In this document: positions 26,771 through 35,265 of the stretch, one piece after another
How positions within the stretch are numbered: position 1 is the first letter of the stretch
Layout: every line of letters begins with the position of its first letter
DNA from: JANXQG01 sp963824275
GTDB taxonomy: Bacteria > Planctomycetota > Planctomycetia > Pirellulales > Thermoguttaceae
DNA length: 64,000 nucleotides
NCBI GenBank assembly: GCA_963824275.1
Contig: CAWGOT010000003.1
Coordinates: 2,480,001-2,544,000 of the forward strand
Direction: 5' to 3'
The notes under the pieces: generated by a model
The model's database searches: none
Seen by the model: the letters and a program-made list of their open reading frames with translations, nothing else
What the model was told of the DNA's origin: nothing
Made by a program: the position numbers and the translations under genes

Positions 26771-28827
26771 ATGGCCAAGAAGAAAGAGTCCAGCGCGCTC
26801 GACCGGCTCGCCGGAAAGCAGGTAGTTTTTAGCGGGAAATTCGGGTACGGGGTCGAGGAGATGCTGAAGGCGATGGCCGAAGCGCAACAGGCGAAGGTGC
26901 TTGATGATCTCACCGACAAGATCGATTATCTCGTCCTGGCGGACTTGAACGCCGGCAAGACCGTTCAGAAGAAGGCGATGACTCTCAATGGAAAAGGGGC
27001 GACCATCCAGGTGATGGACTCAGCCGCCTTTCGCGATTTCGTAATGCCAACCCAAGACGAACTGCTGGCGTCCTCAAGGATGGCAAGCGCGGGGCCGAGG
27101 CATTGGCAGCCGCTCTGCCTATCGGGCAACGCGGCGGTCACGGCACCGCGCCCGGAAGCCCGCGTTTCGTGGGCGTGCGGCTTGACGGCCTGGATTTGTC
27201 CGGATTTAATTTTGCCGGCATGGCGTTCGAGAACTGCAGTTTCGTCGGCGCGAAGCTGGATGCCACGCGCGCTGGCGAGGCCATCGGTTGCGATTTCAGC
27301 AAAGCGACCGGAATCTCGCCTGTATTTGGTAAGATGAACTGTAGCCGATTCGTGAACGCGACTTTCGCCGACGCCCAATTCTTGAGCCCTCTCAACGGCA
27401 GCGATTTCACCGGGGCCCAGCTCGATAACAGCCGATTCTGCGAGCGAATCTGGGCCTCTCCCGTGATGAAGCAGACGTCCGACAAAGGATCGCGGTTTAC
27501 GAAGGCAAGTTTGCGCGGCTGCGTGTTCGACGACGTCGCCCTCGACGGCGCGAACCTCGACGAAGCCGATCTGGCGGGTGCCGCCTTCAAGGGTTGCCAC
27601 CTCAAGCACGCGACTTTTCGCAAGGCAAAGGCGCCGGATGTGCTTCTCGTGGCCGCAGACATGCGCAACGCCGACCTCTCGAATGCTGCGCTTCCCGGCG
27701 CGAATCTGGCCGAAGCCGACCTCACGGGGGCGACGCTCGCCGGGGCGGATTTGACGAACGCCAACCTGCGGGGCGCAACAATCACGGCCGCCGCGCTTAA
27801 GGGCGCGAAAGGCGTTGCTCCCGCATCGACAACCGTGCCTGCCTCCGGCCCGGCGCTCGCGGAGCTTGATTCCATCTTAAAAAAGGCATCGAAAGTCCAG
27901 ATTTCGTTCCGCGTCGGCAAGACTCCTGACGACGAAGGCATCGAATTAAACTTCACGGCTCGTTCGGACCTTGTGGTGTGGCACGCCCCTGAGTTGAGCC
28001 GAATGGTCGAACTAAGCTTTAGGCCCCACACCCCCTTCTCCGTATCGATGTTGCAAGCGGGTCGAATTCTCGGGCAGTTTGCCGTCCGATTCGAAACCGT
28101 CGATGTTAGCAGCACCAAATCGCCCAAGAGCGGCAAGGAACTCCGCGAGTTGGTGATGCAGGGAATTGCCGAGGCCTTTGGACAAGATGTGCCGGCGGAT
28201 GATGTGCTGGCGGCAGCGACCAAGGCGTATCGCGACGCCCAGCGCGAGAAAGGGGCCGGCGAGCGCGAGCGACGTGCAGTGGCCAAGGCCACCGCCGAGA
28301 AAGAGAAGGAAAAGGCGAAAAAGCAGATCGCCAAGAAGGTCGAGAAGGCCGTCGGCAAGGTGACCGACGTCGCCACCTTCCTCAAGGCCCTGGAACTGCG
28401 GATCGAGAGGCCCAAGATCGACAAGGCGACCAAGATGCTCAAGGCCTCGGGCTTCAAGCTCTTCAACGACGTCAGCGACCAGTCCGTCAGCGGCGTCGTC
28501 AAGAGCCAGACCGATCCCGACCTGGTCTACGCCTGCCGCATCGATCACGAAGGTCACTATGCCTGCTGCACGCAAAACCTCAACATCTGCGGCGGACTCC
28601 GCGGATCGATCTGCAAACACCTGCTCGTGCTGATTGTCGGGCTCGTGCAGGCCGGCGAACTCGATCCCAACACGATCGACACCTGGGTCGCCAAGACGCT
28701 GCACACCAAGGCCGAGCTGGACAAGGAAAACATGGGGGCCATTTTCATCAAGTACAAAGGCGCCGAGGCCGGCGAAGTCGACTGGCGGCCGACCGAAACC
28801 GTGCCCGAAGATTACTATGCCCTTTGA
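26771..28827 (+). CDS. BRCT - pentapeptide-repeat - SWIM zinc-finger fusion protein, frameshifted
   Basis: About 685 residues from ATG 26771 (MAKKKESSALDRL). Residues 15-100 form a BRCT-like domain (GKQVVFSGKFGYGVEEM, IDYLVLADLNAGKTVQKK, FRDFV). One base is missing near 27070; restoring it joins VLKDGKRGAEALAAALP. Then a long pentapeptide-repeat block (DLSGFNFAGMAFENCSF through ADLTGATLAGADLTNANLRG). A middle domain follows (LDSILKKASKVQISFRVG ...), then a charged helix rich in Lys and Glu (KATAEKEKEKAKKQIAKK). A SWIM-type zinc finger closes it (YACCTQNLNICGG, then GSICKHLLVLIVGLVQ). SWIM proteins of this kind stand next to MoxR and VWA genes in yehLMPQ-like loci. First gene of the locus; the next gene overlaps it by 11 bases. 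Confidence 0.85.
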
Positions 28828-29200
28828 CGAGTTGGACGAGCTCCGCGTGAGCATCGAGCGGATCCGCACGCTGCTGGAGAATCTCGTCGTGCGCGGGCTG
28901 CGGGCCTGCGGGCCCGATGAGCTCACGCAGCTCGCCTCGTTTGCCGAGCACCTGGAACAGACGGGCGCGGGTCACCTGGCGTCGGCACTGGCCGATTTGC
29001 GGCGGCAGATCGATGGCGATGATCGCAGTAGCGCGAGAACCTTGCTCCAGACGCAGACCAACGTCCGCCTGCTGGAGCGGCTGCTGACCCTGCGGGTCGT
29101 CAAAGGCCAATACGCGGCCGCCATCGCGATGACCGAGCAGGCCGGACCGGATGCCGGCGACGAGGGTGTAGACGAGGATGCGGACGAAGACGAGGAGTGA
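28817..29200 (+). CDS. Small helical protein of the MoxR/SWIM locus
   Basis: 127 residues from ATG 28817, overlapping the upstream gene by 11 bases. Helical: MPFDELDELRVSIERIRTLL, CGPDELTQLASFAEHLEQTG, DLRRQIDGDDRSSARTLLQT and NVRLLERLLTLRVVKGQYAA. The tail is very acidic (DEGVDEDADEDEE). No family recognised; position in a coupled series argues that it is part of the complex encoded by the locus. Confidence 0.7.
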   Translation: MPFDELDELRVSIERIRTLLENLVVRGLRACGPDELTQLASFAEHLEQTGAGHLASALADLRRQIDGDDRSSARTLLQTQTNVRLLERLLTLRVVKGQYAAAIAMTEQAGPDAGDEGVDEDADEDEE

Positions 29201-29203
29201 GCC

Positions 29204-30314
29204 TTGCAGGACCATGAAAAGAAACCGTTGGCTTCTCTGCTCGACGAGCTTGGCAAGGCCGTCGAGGAGCTGCTCCTGGCTGGGCTTACGGCGGCCTCGA
29301 AGTCGACGGTCGAACGCCTCGACGTAACCTTCAAGGAAGCCTCGCGCATGAAACTCCTGCGCCTGGGATCGACGCTCCGCATCGCCAACGAGGAGATCTC
29401 CCGATTCACCACGGGTTCCACGCAATTTTCGCCGCGGCGACTGGCCTTTTTCTTGGGACGGGCCTGGCTCCTGGCAGCGGCGATGCGGAGGGCCATCAAC
29501 GCCAATGACCAGGAAGCCCTCGACCGCCTGCTGGCCACGCCGCCCTCGCAGCCGGTCGAGAAGCTTGCGGTGGTGACGCTGGGTGTCTCGAAGCGGGTGG
29601 TGCCTGGGGCGTTCGCCGCCTTTGACTTTCGCTTGCGGACCATCGGCGCCGCGGGCTCCCTGGCCGACGGCGACAGCGCTCGTATGGTCCTGCGTGTTCC
29701 CCTTGCGGAAGGACCTGGACCTGCCGACCGAGGCATTCTTGCATCTGCCGCAGAAGCAGAAGTTCAAGCCCTCGATCCTGCTGGAGAAGAAGTCGGTGGA
29801 AGTGACGAAATGCGCCGTCGCAGCCCAGCCTGGCGGCACGGCCAGGTTGACGCTGGGCGAGGCCAGCGCAATGACCGGCGGCGCGGAGTTCGGCGACTGG
29901 GCCGCGCTCTTGCATTGGGATATGCGCGACGCGGCCGCGCGGTTGGAGCAGCACCGCCCTACGCCCATGGATTTGGAAATCGAGTTTCAAGAAGAGGTGT
30001 TTGTCTCCGACTGGCAGCCCGGCGAGCGGCGCGAGACCGAGGAGGGCTACGATCTGCTCCCCATCGAAACGAGCCACCTGACGTTCGAAATGCGGCTGGA
30101 CCGCGGACCGTCGGGGGTCCCCGTGCGCGACGTGATGGTCAAGATCGCCGAGAAGAAACACCGGCCGCCGATCTATGGCGTCGCGCATTATGAAGCGTGC
30201 CGCCTGGTCATGCAGCCGCTTTCGGTGCTGGGACAGAAGGGAATTGAGTATCTGACCGTGTCGCCCGACAAGATCAAGCAAGCGGAACTGGTGAAGGCAA
30301 TGAAGTTTACGTGA
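29204..30314 (+). CDS. Unknown protein of the MoxR/SWIM locus, frameshifted
   Basis: About 370 residues. The start is TTG 29204 (LQDHEKKPLASLLDELGKAV), six bases after GAGGAG and three after the upstream stop. The N-terminal half is helical (STVERLDVTFKEASRMKLLR, EEISRFTTGSTQFSPRRLAF, FLGRAWLLAAAMRRAINAND). Near 29705 one base is off; the correct continuation is RKDLDLPTEAFLHLPQKQKF. The C-terminal half is beta-rich (HWDMRDAAARLEQHRPTPMD, ETSHLTFEMRLDRGPSGVPV, PLSVLGQKGIEYLTVSPDKI). No known domain. It lies between the SWIM and MoxR genes and probably belongs to the same assembly. Confidence 0.7.
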
Positions 30315-30315
30315 G

Positions 30316-30555
30316 GGAGTTCGGACAATGGCCAAGAAGAAGTTAATGCCCCTGGCTTGCCCAGGGGATGCTTACGCTCCTAGCTACACGAACCGCCCCC
30401 CTTCTTTTCTCGGCGTTCCCGGCGGCTGCTCCGCCGCCGGGAACGCGGAGAAAAGAGACTATCGTGGAATCGCGTGTGTAGCTGGGAACGTGAACCTCCG
30501 CCGGGCAAGCCGGCGGCATCCAAAACAAAGGAGTTCGAACGATGGCCAAGAAGAA
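30316..30555 (+). mobile_element. 188-bp nested-hairpin element with duplicated moxR start (26-bp repeats)
   Basis: The 26 bases at 30316-30341 and 30530-30555 match in 24 positions and both hold the ribosome-binding GGAG plus ATGGCCAAGAAGAA. Between them are 188 bases made of nested palindromes: 30349-30367 (CCCCTGG-CTTGC-CCAGGGG), a 21-bp hairpin with arms 30405-30425 and 30434-30454, and 30498-30516 (CCGCCGG-GCAAG-CCGGCGG). The distal copy starts the functional moxR gene; the proximal copy opens a spurious 77-codon frame at 30328. This looks like insertion of a MITE-like or REP-like element with duplication of its target. Confidence 0.75.
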
Positions 30556-31721
30556 CGGTAAGATCAGCGAGGCGCCCGCCGCCGCGCCCGCAGGCGATGG
30601 CGCCGCCGAGAAAGACCGCCAGGCAGAGACGCTGCGCCTGCCGGCCGAGATGCTTTTCGCGGATCAGCTCGAGGCGCTCCGCCAGAATGAGACCGGCGAG
30701 GCCCCACTCTCCTGGAAGCTCACGCCCCGCGCGGTGCTGATGTACATCATCGGCGGCAAGACGCTCGAGGCGACGATCGGCGGAAAAAAGCAGAAGGTCG
30801 AGATCACGCGAAAATTCTTCGGCGATACCGCGATCGTCGAGCGGGCCATCGTCACGCTCGCTTCCGACCGCGCCTTGCTGCTGGTGGGCGATCCCGGAAC
30901 CGGCAAGAGCTGGCTCAGCGAACACCTTGCGGCGGCCATCTCCGGCAGCTCCACGCTCGCCATCCAGGGCACCGCCGGCACCACCGAAGAACATATCAAG
31001 TACTCGTGGAATATCGCCCGCGTCATCGCCGAAGGGCCGAACCCGGGCAATCTGATCCCGTCGCCCACGATGGTGGCGATGCGGACGGGTGGACTGCTCC
31101 GCTTCGAGGAGATCACCCGCTGTGTCCCCGACGTGCAGGACGCCCTGGTCTCGATCATTTCCGACAAGAACATCTCCATTCCCGAGCTGCCCGACGCCAA
31201 CACCGTATTCGCCCGGCCGGGCTTCAATATCATTGCCACCGCCAACTCCCGCGACCAGGGCGTCAACGACCTCTCCGCGGCCCTCAAACGCCGTTTCAAT
31301 TACGTCCACATTCCCATCGTCTCGGACAAGAAGACCGAGATCGAAATCGTCCGCCAGCGTTCGGCCGATCTGCTGGCGCGGTACGACATTCCGGTGGCCA
31401 TCGAGCCCAGCATCCTCGATCTGCTGGTGACCGCGTTTCGCGAGCTGCGCGACGGCAAGACGAGCGAGGGCGTGAGCGTGAAGTCGCCCGGCACGACGCT
31501 CTCCACGGCCGAAGCGATCGGCACGGCCGTGGACGCCGTCCTGCAACGGTAAGGTGACGGCCGGCGCGATCGCCCGCAACCTGGTCGGGTCGATCGTCAA
31601 GGAGGATCCCCAGGACCTGGCGGCCTTGAACGAATACGTCGCCATTGTCGCCAAGAAGCGCGGATTGTCGGACAAGAACTGGCAGGGCTTCCACGACGAG
31701 GCTCAGAAAACACTCAAGTAG
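30542..31721 (+). CDS. MoxR-type AAA+ ATPase, frameshifted near the end
   Basis: About 393 residues from ATG 30542 (MAKKNGKISEAPA). Walker A LLLVGDPGTGKSWLSEHLAA (about 115-134), Walker B GLLRFEEITRCVPDVQDALV (about 185-204), sensor 1 FNIIATANSRDQGVNDLS (about 223-240) and sensor 2 area LKRRFNYVHI. At 31548 the raw frame stops after DAVLQR. Skipping one base continues GKVTAGAIARNLVGSIVKED ... WQGFHDEAQKTLK to TAG 31721, clearly native. MoxR proteins act with VWA proteins as chaperone-like remodelers; this one resembles E. coli YehL by context. The next locus gene, DUF5682, is displaced 3.5 kb downstream by an inserted cassette. Confidence 0.9.
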
Positions 31722-31873
31722 GGTTCCATGGCCAGAGTGGTCCTGCCGAGGTTTTACGCCTTCGCGTCCGCGGCGCGGAACTTGCCCAAATTGTTCGGGG
31801 CCGAGCGGGAGGCCGTCCGTGGCCACCCGGTCCTGTTGGTTTTCGGCGCCTCGCGATGCAGCTATGACCGGAC

Positions 31874-32967
31874 TCACAGAACGTGCAAGTCGTCCAACTC
31901 CACGCCTGGCTTGCCTGGACCCAAAGTAATCGTCAATTCGAGCATCAGGTCAGACCGCCCTTCCTCCTCGGTCCATATCGGTGCCCGCACTGACCAGGTT
32001 TGTATGACCGCACCCTTGACTTGCACCACATCCAAGCCCTTAAGGGCATCCGCGGGGGTCCTTCTCGCAATCGCTGGAAGCGCCCCGGCTTCGGTATGGA
32101 ACTGGTGAAAGCGAATTGAAACACAGCCTGGTGCATGTCGTTGTAGAGGATGTTCAGTTGGAACTGGTAGTTGTGGTGCTCGGGATTTCCTGCGTTTGGC
32201 TCACAGGGGCGATTCATAAGCTTGGATAACTCGGCCGCACTATGCTCTCGAAACTTGAACTTAGCCAATCGTTTCAGCCAGGAGGCGAATTTATAGAGCT
32301 CTTGCGGCAACTCCACGGCACAGCGCTGAAATCGCTGGATTTTCTCACCAAGCAATGCTGACTGCTCGCCGACTATCGCGTGCTCATTGACCCAATCACC
32401 AAGCAGCCACCCGCACCTGAACCAGGCGCAGTACGCCGACGATTCCGGCACGGCCCGCAGCACCGAACGATGAAACTCACCCAAAAGCTCAATCCACTTT
32501 CGTGTCGTAACGAATTTACATCGCCGATGAAAGCTTTCCAAGGTGATTCTCTCCGCCTTATAGTCCTCAATTATCGCGCTCATGCCGGCGATTGATAGAC
32601 CATAGTCCCGGTCACGGACCTGCTTCGCTGCCCGTGTCTCGCGCAACCACCGAGTCAGTGGTGATTCGAAAAAGCCGTAGTCAGGGTCCTCATCTGGGAA
32701 AATCTCAGCGCGCATGGCGGCAAGCCGCATCAGCGTGTCCCGAACGACCACGAAAACATTCGTATGAATCACTTCCGCCAACGCATCTAGGCAGCGCCGG
32801 ACCTCTTCCATGCGTTGTCCGCACTCGGTGTAGTCGGTCTCGGCTGCCTTCGAAAGGAAACCAAATTCGAACGCAGCGAGCAGCGTAAGATCACGACGAC
32901 CGCCCGTCCGCTTGCCGGCCATGCCCGGAGAGTTCTTGTCTGGCGATCTTCTGCCGGTTAGTTTCAT
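31874..32967 (-). CDS. Unknown protein, third gene of the nucleosidase operon, frameshifted
   Basis: About 364 residues. ATG 32967 (MKLTGRRSPDKN) is a guess; 33021 and 32922 are alternatives. The helical body has LLAAFEFGFLSKAAETDYTE, RCLDALAEVIHTNVFVVVRD, DYGLSIAGMSAIIEDYKAER and a Trp/Cys-rich patch (SAYCAWFRCGWLLGDWVNEH). Near 32108 one T is missing. Restoring it joins HQFHTEAGALPAIARRTPAD, then LDVVQVKGAVIQTWSVRAPI, EEEGRSDLMLELTITLGPG and VELDDLHVL, ending TGA 31874-31876. No family recognised. Same strand and close below the 207-residue gene. Confidence 0.65.
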
Positions 32968-33074
32968 AGCTATTTTCGCAACAATGTTCCGGGAATCGAT
33001 TGCCAGCGACGGAGGCGCCAAGGTCGACCGTTTGTAGGCCGGCGCCGAACGTCACGCGCTTTCTCAGGCAGTAC

Positions 33075-33699
33075 CTAGAGCAGCCCAAAGTGTCGACGGC
33101 TGCTCACCGAGAACCGCTCGTCAAGATAGATGGCGATCGCTTTAGCCATCACCGCCTTGACCTCGTCCGAGCCGTATTTAAGCTTATCCCTCAATTCCAC
33201 GGGCGCGTCCGCCGATCTCATTGGCAATCAATTCCCGGCACGCAATATAGCTTTTGTTGCGTTGGGGCGAGTTGATGCGGACGTACTTTCGCACGTCGGC
33301 GATTTCGCCGCCCTTGCACAGGTCGCTCTCGTCGAGCAAGTCTACCAGCACAGCATTCAGGTAGCCGTCCCCGTACCTCCGCTCGGCCTTGCGCAACGCG
33401 GCTCGAATGACCAGGGCGAACCGCTCACCTTCCTGCTCTCGGTCTATGGCCTTGATGCCAAGGTCCACCAATCCGGCGTTCACGCCGTCGTCCCACTCGA
33501 CCTGCTGAGGCTCCCGCTCTCCATCGTCTTCCCAGCGGCGAATCACCAGGTCTGTCCGGGACAGCCCGCCCACAGTGTCGGGCCGATAGAGTTCGACGGC
33601 GATTTTGTCGCCGGCCTCTTTGCGACTCTTGCAGTACCGCACCAGCGGTGGCAGCGCCGTTTCGCTCGGCACGTCGAGCATATTATCGAGTTCGTTCAT
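33075..33699 (-). CDS. Unknown protein, second gene of the nucleosidase operon, frameshifted
   Basis: About 207 residues from ATG 33699 (MNELDNMLDVPSETALPPLV), ten bases after the nucleosidase stop. The raw frame ends early at 33184 after IANEIGG. Shifting one base near 33226 continues ADAPVELRDKLKYGSDEVKA, VMAKAIAIYLDERFSVSSRR and HFGLL to TAG 33075-33077. The N-terminal part has DKIAVELYRPDTVGGLSRTD, IRRWEDDGEREPQQVEWDDG and RKAERRYGDGYLNAVLVDLL. Charged, soluble, probably alpha/beta followed by helices. No family recognised; its coupling to the nucleosidase suggests a partner, sensor or adaptor. Confidence 0.65.
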
Positions 33700-33709
33700 A
33701 ACTCCTCCC

Positions 33710-34621
33710 CTACGCCAGCATCCTAGCATCGTTGAGCAGGCTGGACAAAACAAATAAGGCAGCATTCCGAGGCGCAATCTTCACCCCGGTCTTAATGTCT
33801 TCGTTCCTTTGTTCATCGGCGAAGTCGCTGATGGCCTTGACCACGCACCAGACTGGGTCGTCGCTCTTCAAGGCAGCGGCCAGCAGGCCGACACCTTCCA
33901 TATCCCCGCCGACGATAGGATCGTTGCCGTGGGGCGCGGCCCCGTACAACTCGTCACGAAATCTCGCACAGTGGATCCGAGCGGCTCCAGAGAGGATGGC
34001 ACCGATATGGACTTCGAAGTCGAACTTCGTTCGCGCCTTCTCTCGACGGCACCGTTCGACAAGCGCTGACCGAGCAGGTTCGGCCTCCACGGCAGTATAG
34101 TCGTTGAAGTAGCCGGGGTCCGTGGGCCATTTGAGCCGGACTGCAGTCGCCATTTTACGCATAATGTTGATATAGCGAGGCTCCTTGGGCGATGGCCTCA
34201 CGTGCCGATTGTCGTAGGGGATCAGCGAAGTCGAAACGAGCACGTCGCCGAGCTTCTGCGGACCTCGGGCGATGCCGAAGGCCATCCCAACTTGGATTAT
34301 ACCCTGAGCACCCGTGGCGGCCAAGTATCGCAATCCCTTGGCCGCCGACCCCAAGCGTCCGTGGGGCCCCATCACAGGGTTTCCCTTGATTCGCGAGCAG
34401 CCAACGGCAACAACCGTCTCCCCGCCTATGGATCCCAGTGGCCAAACCTCGTCGCGCAGCCCCCACTCCCGAAAGTGCGCGGTGAGCGCGGGATCCTTCC
34501 GGAAAGCTAGTCCTAGGTTCGTAGCTTGTTCCTTAAGCGCGTCTTCCTCGCCGGACGTTGCGACGAACAGGAGCAGGCTGCAGACCGGCCAGGGTAGTCC
34601 CGCTTCGACTGGTTTTGCCAT
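33710..34621 (-). CDS. Phosphorylase-superfamily (PNP/UDP-type) nucleosidase, candidate effector
   Basis: 303 residues from ATG 34621 (MAKPVEAGLPWPVCSLLLFV). The nucleoside-phosphorylase fold is visible: GETVVAVGCSRIKGNPVMGP, GLRYLAATGAQGIIQVGMAF with GIARGPQKLGDVLVST (about 108-145), the ribose-binding GGDMEGVGLLAAAL (about 250-263) and the base-binding WCVVKAISDFADEQRNED with the conserved Asp after Ser. A long insertion lies between. Members of this superfamily cleave N-glycosidic bonds (MTA/SAH nucleosidase, AMP nucleosidase) and are used as effectors that destroy nucleotides in prokaryotic conflict systems. First gene of a three-gene operon in the inserted cassette. All key residues appear intact. 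Confidence 0.82.
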   Translation of the reverse strand: MAKPVEAGLPWPVCSLLLFVATSGEEDALKEQATNLGLAFRKDPALTAHFREWGLRDEVWPLGSIGGETVVAVGCSRIKGNPVMGPHGRLGSAAKGLRYLAATGAQGIIQVGMAFGIARGPQKLGDVLVSTSLIPYDNRHVRPSPKEPRYINIMRKMATAVRLKWPTDPGYFNDYTAVEAEPARSALVERCRREKARTKFDFEVHIGAILSGAARIHCARFRDELYGAAPHGNDPIVGGDMEGVGLLAAALKSDDPVWCVVKAISDFADEQRNEDIKTGVKIAPRNAALFVLSSLLNDARMLA

Positions 34622-34866
34622 CTTAATCGTCCGCCACTCCGAGTTAGGATCACGGCCTAACACTCGGCATTATAAGGCTCTGGGGCTGGAAGCGGAAGTG
34701 GATCGCTTACACACGACTAATACTTCCAATAATGAGTTCTAGGATCCACCGATCGGAATAGTATGATCTTCGGTGGGCTACTTGACAGGCCCCTTTGTCG
34801 TTCCCGAAAATAATAGCTGTCAGGTTCCTGACTCAGCATGCGAGGGCGGTTTGCGAAGGAGGAAAG

Positions 34867-35232
34867 ATGAATTCTGCGGCAGCTTCAATTTTTGAAATGT
34901 ATCGCTTGCAAGGGCAAGCATTTGAGGACCAATTTCGCGTCAAGTCGATAAACATTCGGCGATCGCTGCTTGAGGAGTTCATTGGCGCTCCGGTCAGCGA
35001 TGCCGATGCCAACCTCGAAACTCAGGGGCGGTTGCTTGTTCTCGCTCAAAGGGAGATTGGAGCGGCGGCCAACCTGACGACTGAACAGGAGGAAGATTTT
35101 GCGTCCCGGCTGGATGACGTCGTCGCAGATGCAATCGTGAAAATCCGTCGCTGTTTGGAGCAGTTTCCAGACCGGTACTCCACTAAGTTCCAGTTGGATG
35201 CTGCGAGGCGTCTAGGCATTCCGGTCGCGTAA
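34867..35232 (+). CDS. Small hypothetical protein in the inserted cassette
   Basis: 121 residues from ATG 34867, preceded by a perfect GGAGGAAAG. Helical: AAASIFEMYRLQGQAFEDQF, NIRRSLLEEFIGAPVSDADA, RLLVLAQREIGAAANLTTEQ, VVADAIVKIRRCLEQFPDRY and a basic end. Divergent from the nucleosidase operon with a 245-base gap that must hold both promoters. No family recognised. It may be the forward-strand partner or an independent passenger. Confidence 0.65.
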   Translation: MNSAAASIFEMYRLQGQAFEDQFRVKSINIRRSLLEEFIGAPVSDADANLETQGRLLVLAQREIGAAANLTTEQEEDFASRLDDVVADAIVKIRRCLEQFPDRYSTKFQLDAARRLGIPVA

Positions 35233-35265
35233 TTCTCCGAACGAGCCGCTGAATTCCCAAATTCC

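Noticed and set aside
30328..30561. 77-codon forward open frame starting MAKKKLMPL
   Set aside because: It is the duplicated start of moxR followed by hairpin-element DNA; the product has no protein pattern.
31728..32108. 126-codon forward open frame starting MARVVLPRF
   Set aside because: It starts at the duplicated ATGGCCAGA and runs antisense to the corrected C-terminus of the 31874-32967 gene.
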